From JACVRW01 sp963808545 (GTDB lineage Bacteria > Actinomycetota > Thermoleophilia > Solirubrobacterales > Thermoleophilaceae), in contig CAWEGB010000002.1 of assembly GCA_963808545.1 (NCBI GenBank), positions 83,621 to 147,620 of the forward strand: a DNA stretch of 64,000 nucleotides, read 5' to 3'. Made by a program: the position numbers and the translations under genes. Of this stretch, positions 1 to 7,916 are shown one piece after another (position 1 is the first letter of the stretch; the number at the start of each line of letters is the position of its first letter). Under the pieces are notes generated by a model. The model did no database searches. It worked only from the letters and a program-made list of their open reading frames with translations, and was not told the origin of the DNA.

Positions 1-684
1 GTGGATTCGGACGCCGACCTCGACGACGTGATCCCCGAGCTCGTCCATTCCGCGTTCGGCTTTGCGGGCCAGAAGTGCTCGGCCGCCTCGCGCGCGCTCG
101 TTCACGAGGCCATCGCGGACACGCTCGTGGAACGCCTGTCGGGAGCGGTGACGGTCCTTCGCGTGGGCCAGGCGGAGAGCTTCGCCAGCGAGGTCGGGCC
201 GGTGATCGACCGCGAGGCCCAGGAGCGCGTGCTGGGCTACCGGGAACGGGCGGGCGACCGGATCGCGGCCTCGGCGGACGAGGTGCCGGACGATGGGTGG
301 TTCGTGGCCCCCAGCGTGGCCTTCGGGCTGGACGAGCAGTCACCGGTCAACCGGGAGGAGATCTTCGGGCCGCTGCTGTCGGTGACCGCCGTGCGCGACG
401 TCGACGAGGCCATGGAGGTGGTGGACTCGCTGCCGCTGGCCCTCACCGGAGGGCTGTTCTCGCGCAGCCCCGCGACCATCGAGCGGGTGGCGGCGCGGTC
501 GCCGGTGGGCAACCTCTACGTCAACCGCGGGATCACGGGCGCCATGGTCGCGCGCCAGCCCTTCGGCGGCAACCGCCGCTCGGGAGTCGGGTCCAAGGCG
601 GGCGGGCCTGACTACCTGCACCAGTTCGTGGAGCCGCGGGTGGTCACCGAGAACACGATGCGGCACGGCATTCCCGTGGAATAG
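1..684 (+). CDS. pruA: 1-pyrroline-5-carboxylate dehydrogenase, C-terminal part
   Basis: C-terminal 227 residues of an aldehyde dehydrogenase; the N-terminal NAD-binding part lies before the window. The catalytic cysteine is visible at fragment residue 26 in FGFAGQKCSAASR, a form typical of delta-1-pyrroline-5-carboxylate dehydrogenases. The end of the protein has the family's YVNRGITGA and QPFGGNRRSGVGSKAGGPDY blocks. The enzyme oxidises glutamate semialdehyde to glutamate in proline catabolism. The gene stops 31 bases before the next gene on the same strand. Family assignment is firm; it could not be checked whether a proline dehydrogenase domain or gene precedes it. Confidence 0.8.
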   Translation: MDSDADLDDVIPELVHSAFGFAGQKCSAASRALVHEAIADTLVERLSGAVTVLRVGQAESFASEVGPVIDREAQERVLGYRERAGDRIAASADEVPDDGWFVAPSVAFGLDEQSPVNREEIFGPLLSVTAVRDVDEAMEVVDSLPLALTGGLFSRSPATIERVAARSPVGNLYVNRGITGAMVARQPFGGNRRSGVGSKAGGPDYLHQFVEPRVVTENTMRHGIPVE

Positions 685-715
685 CGCCGGAGACGCCCGA
701 TATCCTCGGCTCGCC

Positions 716-2188
716 GTGGGCGCTCCCAGCTTCGATCTCCAGTCGCATTCGCTCCACTCCGACGGCGCGCTGCCCGCGGCGCAGGTGGTGGAGAACGCCG
801 CCCGGGCGGGAGTCGGGCTGCTGGCGCTGTCGGACCACGACACGGTCGACGGCGTGGACGAGGCGCTGGCCGCGGGCGCCGTCCACGGGGTACGGGTGGT
901 GCCGGCCACCGAGATCTCCGCGGTGGACGGCGAGTACGAAGACCTGCACGTGCTCGGCTACGGGATCGATCATCGCAGCGCCCTGCTGGGCGAGCGCCTG
1001 CTCGACGCGCGCCTCGATCGCGAGCGCCGGGCGGACGCGATGGCCGAGCGCCTGCGCGGGCTCGGCTTCGAGGTCGACCCGGCGCCGATCGAGGCGCGGA
1101 AGGCCGAGGGGAAGCCGGTAGGGCGCCCCCATCTGGCCGCGGCGGTGATCGCCCACCCGGCCAACGGCGAGCGGCTGCGCGAGGAGGGCGTCGACGACGT
1201 GTCGTCGTTCATCCCGGCCTACCTGATTCAGGGCACGCCGGGGTACGTGGCCCGCACCCACCCGACGGTCGAGGAGGCGATCGGCTGGATCCACGATGCG
1301 GCCGGGGTCGCGATCTGGGCCCACCCCTTCTGGGACATCAAGGACCCTGACGCCGTGCTCGCCGCGATCGACCGCTACCGGGCCGCGGGGCTCGACGGCG
1401 TCGAGGTCTTCTACACGGCCCACGACCGCGAGCAGACACAGCTCGTGGCCGACCGCTGCGCGGAGCTCGGCCTGCTGGCCACGGGCTCGTCGGACTATCA
1501 CGGTCCGGAGCACCGGCTGTTCAGCCGCTTCCGGGACTTCGAGCTGCACGAGCGCGAGCCCAATCTCGGTCCGATCACCGCCGGCACGCTGGCCGCCCCG
1601 GCTCGCGACGGCACGGGCCTGTGCCTCTGGCTCACGGGACTGTCGGGCTCCGGCAAGTCCACCATCGCTCGCCTGGCCGCCGGCCGCCTGCGCGACCTCG
1701 GCCACCGGGTCGAGGTGCTCGACGGGGACGACATTCGCCAGAACCTGTGTGCCGGACTCGGGTTCTCCCGCGAGGACCGGGCCGAGAACGTGCGCCGGAT
1801 CGCCTTCGTGGCCGACCTGCTCTCGCGCAACGGCGTGCTTACCTTCGTGGCCGCGGTGTCTCCGTTCCGCGCCGGGCGCGCCGACGCTCGCGGGCGCATG
1901 GGCCCGCGCTTTTCCGAGGTGTACGTCCGGGCGTCGGTCGACGAGTGCGAGCGCCGCGACGTCAAGGGCCTCTACGAGCGAGCCCGGCTGGGCGAGATCA
2001 AGGGCTTCACCGGCGTGTCCGATCCCTACGAGGAGCCCGCCGCCGCCGAGCTGACGATCGACACCGAGAGCGAGAGCTCCGAGGCCTCCGCGAATCGGCT
2101 GGTGGAGCACGTGGAGGGCCGGCTGGCGGGATCGGAGCCGACGGCCGCTAGCGCGTCGAATCCGCTCGGCGCGAGTAATAGTGGATGA
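716..2188 (+). CDS. PHP-domain phosphoesterase fused to adenylylsulfate kinase
   Basis: 490-residue two-domain protein with a GTG start. Residues about 1-290 are a PHP phosphoesterase: DLQSHSLHSDG at 7-17 (Gln at the place of the usual first metal His), LSDHDTVDG near 38-46, an EIS acidic motif, WAHPFWD and SSDYHGPEH. Residues about 300-480 are an APS kinase (CysC): P-loop GLSGSGKST near 308, DGDDIRQN, RAENVRRIAFVADLL, and KGLYERARLGEIKGFTGVSDP, all in CysC order. APS kinase makes PAPS from APS and ATP. Some PHP enzymes of this type dephosphorylate 3',5'-bisphosphate nucleotides such as pAp, the by-product of PAPS use. One chain carrying both is inferred to make PAPS and clear pAp. No frameshift or linker damage is seen. 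The last 41 bases overlap a convergent gene. Confidence 0.85.
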   Translation: MGAPSFDLQSHSLHSDGALPAAQVVENAARAGVGLLALSDHDTVDGVDEALAAGAVHGVRVVPATEISAVDGEYEDLHVLGYGIDHRSALLGERLLDARLDRERRADAMAERLRGLGFEVDPAPIEARKAEGKPVGRPHLAAAVIAHPANGERLREEGVDDVSSFIPAYLIQGTPGYVARTHPTVEEAIGWIHDAAGVAIWAHPFWDIKDPDAVLAAIDRYRAAGLDGVEVFYTAHDREQTQLVADRCAELGLLATGSSDYHGPEHRLFSRFRDFELHEREPNLGPITAGTLAAPARDGTGLCLWLTGLSGSGKSTIARLAAGRLRDLGHRVEVLDGDDIRQNLCAGLGFSREDRAENVRRIAFVADLLSRNGVLTFVAAVSPFRAGRADARGRMGPRFSEVYVRASVDECERRDVKGLYERARLGEIKGFTGVSDPYEEPAAAELTIDTESESSEASANRLVEHVEGRLAGSEPTAASASNPLGASNSG

Positions 2189-2660
2189 GGTAGGGCGTGA
2201 AGCCCGCGCGCTCGTAGAAGCGCCTGGCCACCTCGTTGGTGGCCACCGAGGCCACAACCGTCTCCGCGATGCCGCGCCGGGCGATCTCGTCCATCGCGCG
2301 GTCGAGCAGCTCTGAGCCCGCGCCCGTGCCGCGAGCGCTCTCGGTGACCACCAGCGTCTCCAGCTCGGCGACCTCCTGACCTCCCTGCCAGGTGTCGTCG
2401 AAGGTGTTGGGTCCGTGCACGCTCACCAGGGCGTAGCCCACCGCCTCGCCCTCCCGCTCGGCCAGCAGGGCGAAGGCCTTGGGCTCGGCCAGCCACTGCT
2501 CGTAGTAGCCCCGCCGGAGGGTCCATGAGCGCTCGGGCTCGGTCTTCTCCGGGAGCTCGGCCGGCGACACGCTCGCGTGATGCTCGAGGAGCTCGAGCCA
2601 CAGGGGCTTCAGCCGTTCGAGCTCGTCCAGCTCGACGAACCTGATCTGAAGCTCAGCCAT
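2148..2660 (-). CDS. GNAT family N-acetyltransferase
   Basis: 170-residue single-domain GNAT protein starting at the ATG of MAELQIRFVELDELERLKPLW. The acetyl-CoA binding signature is VTESARGTGAGSELLDRAM, followed by ATNEVARRFYERAGF, the usual C-terminal GNAT motif. The start codon overlaps the 3' end of the upstream GNAT gene by 8 bases, so the two are probably translationally coupled. The 3' end runs 41 bases into the convergent PHP-APS kinase gene. Substrate is unknown. Confidence 0.8.
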   Translation of the reverse strand: MAELQIRFVELDELERLKPLWLELLEHHASVSPAELPEKTEPERSWTLRRGYYEQWLAEPKAFALLAEREGEAVGYALVSVHGPNTFDDTWQGGQEVAELETLVVTESARGTGAGSELLDRAMDEIARRGIAETVVASVATNEVARRFYERAGFTPYLIHYYSRRADSTR

Positions 2661-3369
2661 CGGGGCGCACGTACCCGCGCAGCGTCGCGACCTCGCGGAA
2701 GCCCAGGCCTCGGTACACCGACAAACCGTCGGGGCTGGCCTGGAGCGTCGCGCTGGCCAGGCCGTCGGCCCGGGCACGGGAGAGCACGTCGCGCAGCAGC
2801 CGCCCGGCCAGCCCGCGACGCCGGTGAGACGCCTCGGTGGCGACGTACTGGATGCTCACGTCGTCGCCGAGCCGCAGGGTCATGGCGACGCACACGAACG
2901 CTCCGTCGGCGCGCAGGCCGTGGGTGCGGACGCGGTCGTCGCGGAGCGCGCTCATCAGTGGGCCGAACGGTCCGCCCGGATCGTCGTAGGCGCGTTCGTT
3001 GACTTCCCCGAGCACGTCGAGAGACGGGCTGTCCGGCTCGCGCGCCGCGTCGTCGAGCTCCAGCGAGGGATCGTCGAGCATGAGGCCCATGCAGGGAGTC
3101 AGGATCTCGGGCTCCAGGACGCGTCCGGGCACCGCGCCGTCGGCGGTCCAGACGCAGTACGGCAGCCCTGGGTCATCGGGCGGAGGCGGCGCCCCGAAGG
3201 GCACCACCGCCGCGTTGAACCAGGGGTTGTCGCCCGCGCTGTCGATGCGGGCGCCCAGAACGCCGGCGCGCCGGATCTCGGCGTCCGGCCCGGCCGCGCA
3301 GCGGCCGAGCGCGGCGATCGTCTCCCCGAATCCGAGGATCGATCGCCGCGCGAGCTCTTCGTCGTCCAC
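2653..3369 (-). CDS. GNAT family N-acetyltransferase, second of a pair
   Basis: 238 residues if it starts at the GTG of VDDEELARRS; codons before it read into the neighbouring VOC gene and lack a better start. The C-terminal half is a recognisable GNAT fold: VSIQYVATEASHRRRGLAGR gives the acetyl-CoA loop, and ASPDGLSVYRGLGFREV the end motif. The N-terminal half (a proline-rich GAPPPPDDPGLPYCVW stretch) looks like a degenerate first GNAT unit, as in other actinobacterial tandem-GNAT proteins; this is inference. It forms an overlapping pair with the next gene. Substrate unknown. Confidence 0.75.
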   Translation of the reverse strand: MDDEELARRSILGFGETIAALGRCAAGPDAEIRRAGVLGARIDSAGDNPWFNAAVVPFGAPPPPDDPGLPYCVWTADGAVPGRVLEPEILTPCMGLMLDDPSLELDDAAREPDSPSLDVLGEVNERAYDDPGGPFGPLMSALRDDRVRTHGLRADGAFVCVAMTLRLGDDVSIQYVATEASHRRRGLAGRLLRDVLSRARADGLASATLQASPDGLSVYRGLGFREVATLRGYVRPDG

Positions 3370-3379
3370 CGTGGTGAGC

Positions 3380-3772
3380 CTAGAAGCTCCCGACCACCAC
3401 CAGGGCGTTGCCGTCCGGGTCGCGGAGGGAGAACATCGGCGGCACGTAGTCGCCCATGCGCATGACCTCCGGGTCCACGTCGACACCGCGCTCGAGCAGC
3501 GCGGCGTGGTCGGCGTCGGCGTCCTCGGTGGCGAGCCGTATGCCCGTGTCGGCGCCGCCGGCCGGCGCTCCGGAACCGGCGGCCACCAGGGCGATCGTCG
3601 TGACCGCCCCCGGAGGCGCCACCTCGATCCAGCGCGACTCGCCGAAGGGGGCGTCGAGCCGCGTCTCGAAGCCGAGCTTGTCCACGTAGAACTCCAGCGC
3701 GCGGTCCTGGTCTGAGACGGTGATGCCCACGGTGTGCAGCCCGACGATGCGGGTCGAGTTCTGATCGCTCAT
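3380..3772 (-). CDS. VOC (glyoxalase/bleomycin resistance) family protein
   Basis: 130 residues from the ATG of MSDQNSTRIVGLHTVGITV, which overlaps the upstream stop as ATGA. A single vicinal-oxygen-chelate domain is visible: GITVSDQDRALEFYVDKLGFE at the N-terminus and FSLRDPDGNALVVV at the C-terminus, the standard beta-alpha-beta-beta-beta ends. Proteins of this size bind a metal as dimers and act as lyases, dioxygenases or resistance proteins. Pairing with an SRPBCC gene upstream is common in actinobacteria but does not fix a substrate. Confidence 0.8.
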   Translation of the reverse strand: MSDQNSTRIVGLHTVGITVSDQDRALEFYVDKLGFETRLDAPFGESRWIEVAPPGAVTTIALVAAGSGAPAGGADTGIRLATEDADADHAALLERGVDVDPEVMRMGDYVPPMFSLRDPDGNALVVVGSF

Positions 3773-4446
3773 CGTGCCGCTCCGTTCTCGAGCAGCGGCT
3801 TGAGCGCGGCCACCCGCTCGCGCCACCAGGCCTTCATCTCGTCCGCGGTCTCGGCGTCGGGCAGCCGCTCGTGCTCGACGGTGACCGTGCCCTTGTCCGC
3901 CGCTCGCTCTTCGATGTAGACGTGCACCCGGGTCGAGCCGTCCTCCCAGTCGTAGTGGGCGATGCGCGGCGCCGTGGCCTTGCGCAGGCTCAGGTCCGCA
4001 CCGGGCAGCCAGCGCTCGCGCAGCGACTCGTCCTCGAACGCGTCGAACAGGCGCTCCGCCGGCACGGCGACCGTCTTCGACGCACTGATCGCGAAGCCGT
4101 TCGCCCGCTGTCCCGGCGCTCGCCGCCCACGCGCCCGCTCGTAGGAGAGGGTGACCGACTGGGCCCACCAGCCCGCCACCTCGTGCTCGTCCATCAGCCA
4201 GCGGGCGATCTCGGTGTGCGACCGGTCGCCCGCGCCCCACTCGTCGAGCAGGCCGAACCAGTGCTCGAAGCCGTGGCCGGTGGCCTTGACCACCGACTCC
4301 TCGGCCACCGGCGGCTCGAAGCCGCGCGACGCGGCCTCCGGGTTGTCGCCGCCGGCGATCAGCATGCGGCGGGCGGCGGTGTAGCTCTCGCCCGTCTTGG
4401 CCATCCGCGCTCGCACCCGGCGCTTGAAGGTCTTGTGCTTCGTCAT
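3769..4446 (-). CDS. DUF4287 plus SRPBCC/AHSA1 domain protein
   Basis: 225 residues. The N-terminus (MTKHKTFKRRVRARMAKTGE, then SYTAARRMLIAGGDN) matches the short DUF4287-type helical region. It is followed by an EHWFGLLDEWGAGDRSHTEIARWL segment and an SRPBCC fold beginning about residue 123 (ISASKTVAVPAERLFDAFEDES), with the AHSA1-like end TVTVEHERLPDAETADEMKAWW. SRPBCC proteins bind hydrophobic ligands or act as Hsp90-activator-like proteins. It is coupled by a 4-base ATGA overlap to the VOC gene. Function is not predictable beyond the fold. Confidence 0.75.
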   Translation of the reverse strand: MTKHKTFKRRVRARMAKTGESYTAARRMLIAGGDNPEAASRGFEPPVAEESVVKATGHGFEHWFGLLDEWGAGDRSHTEIARWLMDEHEVAGWWAQSVTLSYERARGRRAPGQRANGFAISASKTVAVPAERLFDAFEDESLRERWLPGADLSLRKATAPRIAHYDWEDGSTRVHVYIEERAADKGTVTVEHERLPDAETADEMKAWWRERVAALKPLLENGAAR

Positions 4447-4665
4447 CTGTCGTCAGCTCCCATACGGCGGTCGGCGCCGGCACTCACGCTGCCGATGCCC
4501 CGCCGGACAGGGCTCTTGATGACCGGCGTCCCGATGGCTCGAGGCCACCTCTACCTCCCACTGCCGGCGGCGTGAGCACCGGAACGGAGGTCGGGCGCGG
4601 GACGGCGCCTGGCTGTGAAGTTACATCCTTAAGACCGTGAACGCGAGCGAGATTCATCGCGGGGG

Positions 4666-5292
4666 TCAACCCCGCTTGAAGCGGACCAGCTCCTCGCGGT
4701 CGCTCCCGCCGGACACGCTCACGGCGAGCACCGGGCCCACGCCGCGGGCGTAGAACTTGAACTCGAGGACCTTCTCGTCCAGCGGGTTCCAGTCCCGGGT
4801 CATCAGCACGCGGCGGTAATGGCCGGCCGGCACCTCGGCCTGCTCGCGCAGGCTCACGATGCGCGCCTTGTCCTCGGCCTCGCCCTTGTAGTACTCCTGG
4901 CGATAGGTCAGGCCCGGGCGCGGCCGGGCAGGCATGATCACGCCCGCCTGTGCGCCGTCCACGCCGGCCTCGAACGAGCCCGCCTTGGACACCGCCTCGC
5001 CGTTCTCGTACTCGGTCGTGTTCTCGCCCAGGTACCAGATGTTCCCCCGCTCGTCCTGCGCGTACCAGTCGTCGGTGACCTCCACGAACTGACCCTTCTC
5101 GGTCACGACATCCCGCACCACCCGGGCCGTGATCCCGTTGGCGATCCGCCTGGTCCTGTTGGTGACGGTCACCACCACCCTCTGCCTCGTCCCCTCCGAG
5201 TCCGTCTCCCGGTAGACCCAGCGGGTGCCCGGCTTCATGGGCCAGTAGGGGTTGTCGATCTTGGTGGTGAAGCCGGCCGGGTTCAGGTGCAC
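4666..5292 (-). CDS. Conserved secreted protein of unknown function, signal peptide frameshifted
   Basis: 208 residues as an uninterrupted frame from the GTG of VHLNPAGFTTKIDNPYW. Conserved-looking features are NPYWPMKPGTRWVYRE, DDWYAQDERGNIWYLGENT and a C-terminal FKFYARGVGPVLAV, typical of a widespread uncharacterised extracytoplasmic family. A signal peptide (MRRVALPTTVAVLALGAAAG) is encoded just upstream from an ATG at 5403-5405, which overlaps the previous stop as TGATG, but in another frame. The change of frame lies near 5325, where adding one base gives a continuous GGNGG-LPKGSETVHLNP. So the true gene is probably 4666-5405 with one indel. It follows the PepSY and two-component genes and may belong to their regulon. 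Confidence 0.65.
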   Translation of the reverse strand: MHLNPAGFTTKIDNPYWPMKPGTRWVYRETDSEGTRQRVVVTVTNRTRRIANGITARVVRDVVTEKGQFVEVTDDWYAQDERGNIWYLGENTTEYENGEAVSKAGSFEAGVDGAQAGVIMPARPRPGLTYRQEYYKGEAEDKARIVSLREQAEVPAGHYRRVLMTRDWNPLDEKVLEFKFYARGVGPVLAVSVSGGSDREELVRFKRG

Positions 5293-5404
5293 GGTCTCGC
5301 TTCCCTTGGGCAGCCGCCGTTGCCGCCAAGCGCCGCGATGGCGCCGCCGGCCGCCGCCCCCAGCGCGAGGACGGCGACCGTGGTTGGCAGTGCGACGCGG
5401 CGCA

Positions 5405-5749
5405 TCAGTCGTCGCCCGCGCCGTCCTTCTCGCCGGAGCGATCGTCGTCGCCCTCCGAGCTCAGGACGTTGAAGTCCGTGTCGAGGTGGACGTCGACCTG
5501 GCTGCCGTCGGGGCGCGTGACCTCGACCTCGTAGGCGCCCTCCTCGTCGCCCACCTCGGTCTCCGTCACCTTGCCGCCGCCGGTCTCCGCCAGCGCCGCC
5601 GTGCTCGCCCGGTCGAGGGCCTGGCCGCTGATCGCGCGGTCGCTCCCGTCGTCGTCGCCGCCGGCCGCGCCGGCGATGGCCGCGCCACCAACGGCAAGAG
5701 CCGCGATGGCTGCGATCGCGATGGCGGCGCCCTTGATCTTGTTTTTCAT
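5405..5749 (-). CDS. PepSY-domain secreted protein
   Basis: 114 residues starting at MKNKIKGAAIAIAAIAALAV; a strong ribosome site (GGAGG, 7 bases before the ATG) decides this start over an in-frame ATG 14 codons upstream. After the signal or anchor segment comes a PepSY unit: ALDRASTAALAETGGGKVTE, TEVGDEEGAYEVEVTRPDGS, QVDVHLDTDFNVLSSEGDDD. The C-terminus is highly acidic. PepSY proteins sit outside the membrane and often inhibit or tune peptidases or sensor kinases. It directly follows the histidine kinase and overlaps the next gene by one base, so a role as accessory protein or target of the kinase is inferred. Confidence 0.75.
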   Translation of the reverse strand: MKNKIKGAAIAIAAIAALAVGGAAIAGAAGGDDDGSDRAISGQALDRASTAALAETGGGKVTETEVGDEEGAYEVEVTRPDGSQVDVHLDTDFNVLSSEGDDDRSGEKDGAGDD

Positions 5750-5787
5750 CTCGGTGCCTCCTCGGCGTCTGCTTGACCTTACGAGCG

Positions 5788-7172
5788 TCAAGCTACGACC
5801 GGCCGCTGAGACGACCCTGAGAGCGCTCGGCCGGCCTCTTCTCCGGGACAGAGATCGTGACTGTTGCGCCGGGCCCGTGCGGGCGCGATGCTGGCGCTTC
5901 CCCCATGGGCCTCGGCGATCGCGCGCACTATGGCCAGCCCCAGCCCGGTGCCGCCGCGCGTGCGGGCGCCGTCGCCGCGAGCAAAGCGCTCGAAGGCGCG
6001 CTCGCCCAGCTCCGGCGGGAAGCCGTGGCCCGAGTCGGCCACCTCGAGCTCGGCGGCGCCGTCGACGGCGCGCGAGCGGAGCACCACGTCACCCTCGCCG
6101 TAGCGCAGCGCGTTGTCCACCAGGTTGCCGAGCGCCTGGCGAAGGCGCAGCTCGTCCACCTGCACGCGCAGACCGTCCGCGGCCTCCACCCTGATCACGC
6201 GGCCACGGGCGCGGGCCCGGTCGGCGAACCGCTCGCGCACCCCCTCCAGCAGTGCGCCCGCGGCCAGCTCGCTGCGGCGGACGGGCAGCCGGCCCTCGCT
6301 GCTGCGGGCCAGCACGAGCAGGTCCTCGGCGAGTTGGGCCAAGTGGTCGCACTCCTCCACCGCCGCCGCGAGCGCGTCGCGCACCGGCGGGTCGTGTCCG
6401 CCCGCGCGCAGCGCCCCCTCGAGCTCCGCCTTGATCACCGCCACGGGGGTGCGTAGCTCGTGGCTGGCGTCGTCCACGAAGCGGCGCTCGCGCTCGTAGG
6501 ACTCGCGCAGTCGATCGAGCATCTCGTTGAGCGTCTCTCCCAGCCGCCGGATCTCGTCGCGCGCGGCGGGCAGCGGCAGGCGCTCGCCGTCCCGCTCCAG
6601 CGACACTTCGGCCGCCCGCCGCCGCATCGCGTCCACGGGGCGCAACCCGCCGGCGGCCAGCGCGTAGCCGAGCAGCGTCGCCAGCAGCACCGCGATCGGC
6701 CCGCCCACCGCGAAGGACGCGACGAGGCCGCCCAACGTCTCGTCGCGGTCTTCGAGCGACTGGCCCACGGTCACGACCCCCTCCCCTCCGGCGGACTGGG
6801 CCAGCACCCGCGTGGTGCCCTCGATCCCGGGCACGCGGCGCTCGACCAGCACCTCCTCGCCGCCGGCGGCGCTCCTCAACTCCCCCGGGGTCAGCGCCGA
6901 ACGCGGGCCGGCCCCGCCGGCCGAGTCCCGGACCTCTCCGCCCGTCGCCACGATCTGCGCGAAGCCCTCCTCGAGTCGTCGCCGGCGGCGCCAACCGACG
7001 CCTGGCCTGACGCCGCCACCGCAGCGGCACGGTTCTCCAGCCCGGCGGTCACGTTCTCGTCGAGGTCCGCCTTCAGGCGCAAGTACACGAACAGGGCGGC
7101 GGCCGCCAGCACGACGACCATGGCGAGCGCGAAGGCCGCCGCCAGCCGGGCGCGGATCGGCAGCCGGCTCAC
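5788..7172 (-). pseudogene. Sensor histidine kinase with two frameshifts
   Basis: A full HAMP-type kinase is present but in three frame segments. The GTG/ATG at 7172 opens MSRLPIRARLAAAFALAMVV, a first membrane helix. Near 6980 the frame shifts and continues as RLEEGFAQIVATGGEVRD, followed by a second membrane helix (GGPIAVLLATLLGYALAAGG), HAMP, the phospho-acceptor DDASHELRTPVAVIK, an N box NLVDNALRYGE, and GGTGLGLAIVRAIAEAHGG. Near 5880 a second shift replaces the usual end; the other frame reads GATVTISVPEKRPAERSQG and stops at 5793-5795. Each half is well conserved, so sequencing indels or very recent damage fit better than old decay. The start overlaps the response regulator by 4 bases. 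Confidence 0.75.
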
Positions 7173-7852
7173 TGCTTGCCGGCGTCCTTGCGCAGCCGAT
7201 AGCCCGCGCCGCGCACCGTCTCGATCGAGCTGACGCCGAAGGGCCGGTCGATCTTCTCGCGCAGATACCCCACGTACACCTCGACCACGTTCGAGCGCTG
7301 CTCGTAGCCGAGGTCCCAGGCCGATTCGAGCAGCTGCATCTGCGTCAGCACCTGGCCCGGCCGGCGCATGAAGGTCTCGAGCAACGCGAACTCTCGGGCC
7401 GACAGCCCGATCTCCGTGTCACCCCGACGCACCTCACGGGTGGCCGGATCGAGCCGGAGGTCGCCCACCTCGAGCACAGCCGGCCGCTCCACCGGGCCAC
7501 GACGGGCCAGCGCCCGCAGCCGGGCCGTGAGCTCCGCGAGGGAGAAGGGCTTGGTCAGGTAGTCGTCCGCGCCACCGTCCAGCCCACGCACACGATCCTC
7601 AACGGCGTCGCGGGCGGTCAGCATCAGGACCGGGATCCAGACGCCCTCCGCGCGCAGCCGCTTGCAGGTCTCGAAGCCGTCGATCCCGGGCATCATCACA
7701 TCGAGCACGATCGCGTCGTAGTCGGTGGCACGCACGAGCCGGAGCGCCTCCTCGCCGCCGCCGGCGAGGTCCACCACGAGCCGCTCGAAGCGCAGCCCAC
7801 GCCGGATCGCCGCGGCCATCCGAACGTCGTCCTCGACCACGAGCACCCTCAT
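7169..7852 (-). CDS. OmpR/PhoB-family response regulator
   Basis: 227 residues. Receiver domain with acidic pocket EDD (residues 7-9), phospho-acceptor Asp51 in IVLDVMMPG, the Thr of LMLTARDA and the Lys of YLTKPFSLAEL. The C-terminal winged helix is of OmpR type (LSAREFALLETFMRRPGQ, then NVVEVYVGYLREKID and TVRGAGYRL). It is read together with the overlapping histidine kinase gene. The targets are not known; the PepSY and secreted genes downstream in the same operon are candidates. Confidence 0.9.
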   Translation of the reverse strand: MRVLVVEDDVRMAAAIRRGLRFERLVVDLAGGGEEALRLVRATDYDAIVLDVMMPGIDGFETCKRLRAEGVWIPVLMLTARDAVEDRVRGLDGGADDYLTKPFSLAELTARLRALARRGPVERPAVLEVGDLRLDPATREVRRGDTEIGLSAREFALLETFMRRPGQVLTQMQLLESAWDLGYEQRSNVVEVYVGYLREKIDRPFGVSSIETVRGAGYRLRKDAGKQ

Positions 7853-7916
7853 GTCCTCAATGATGGCTTCGAACCTGAGAGCCTGCTGAGAGCGGAGGCG
7901 CCACGGCTCGGAGTCC

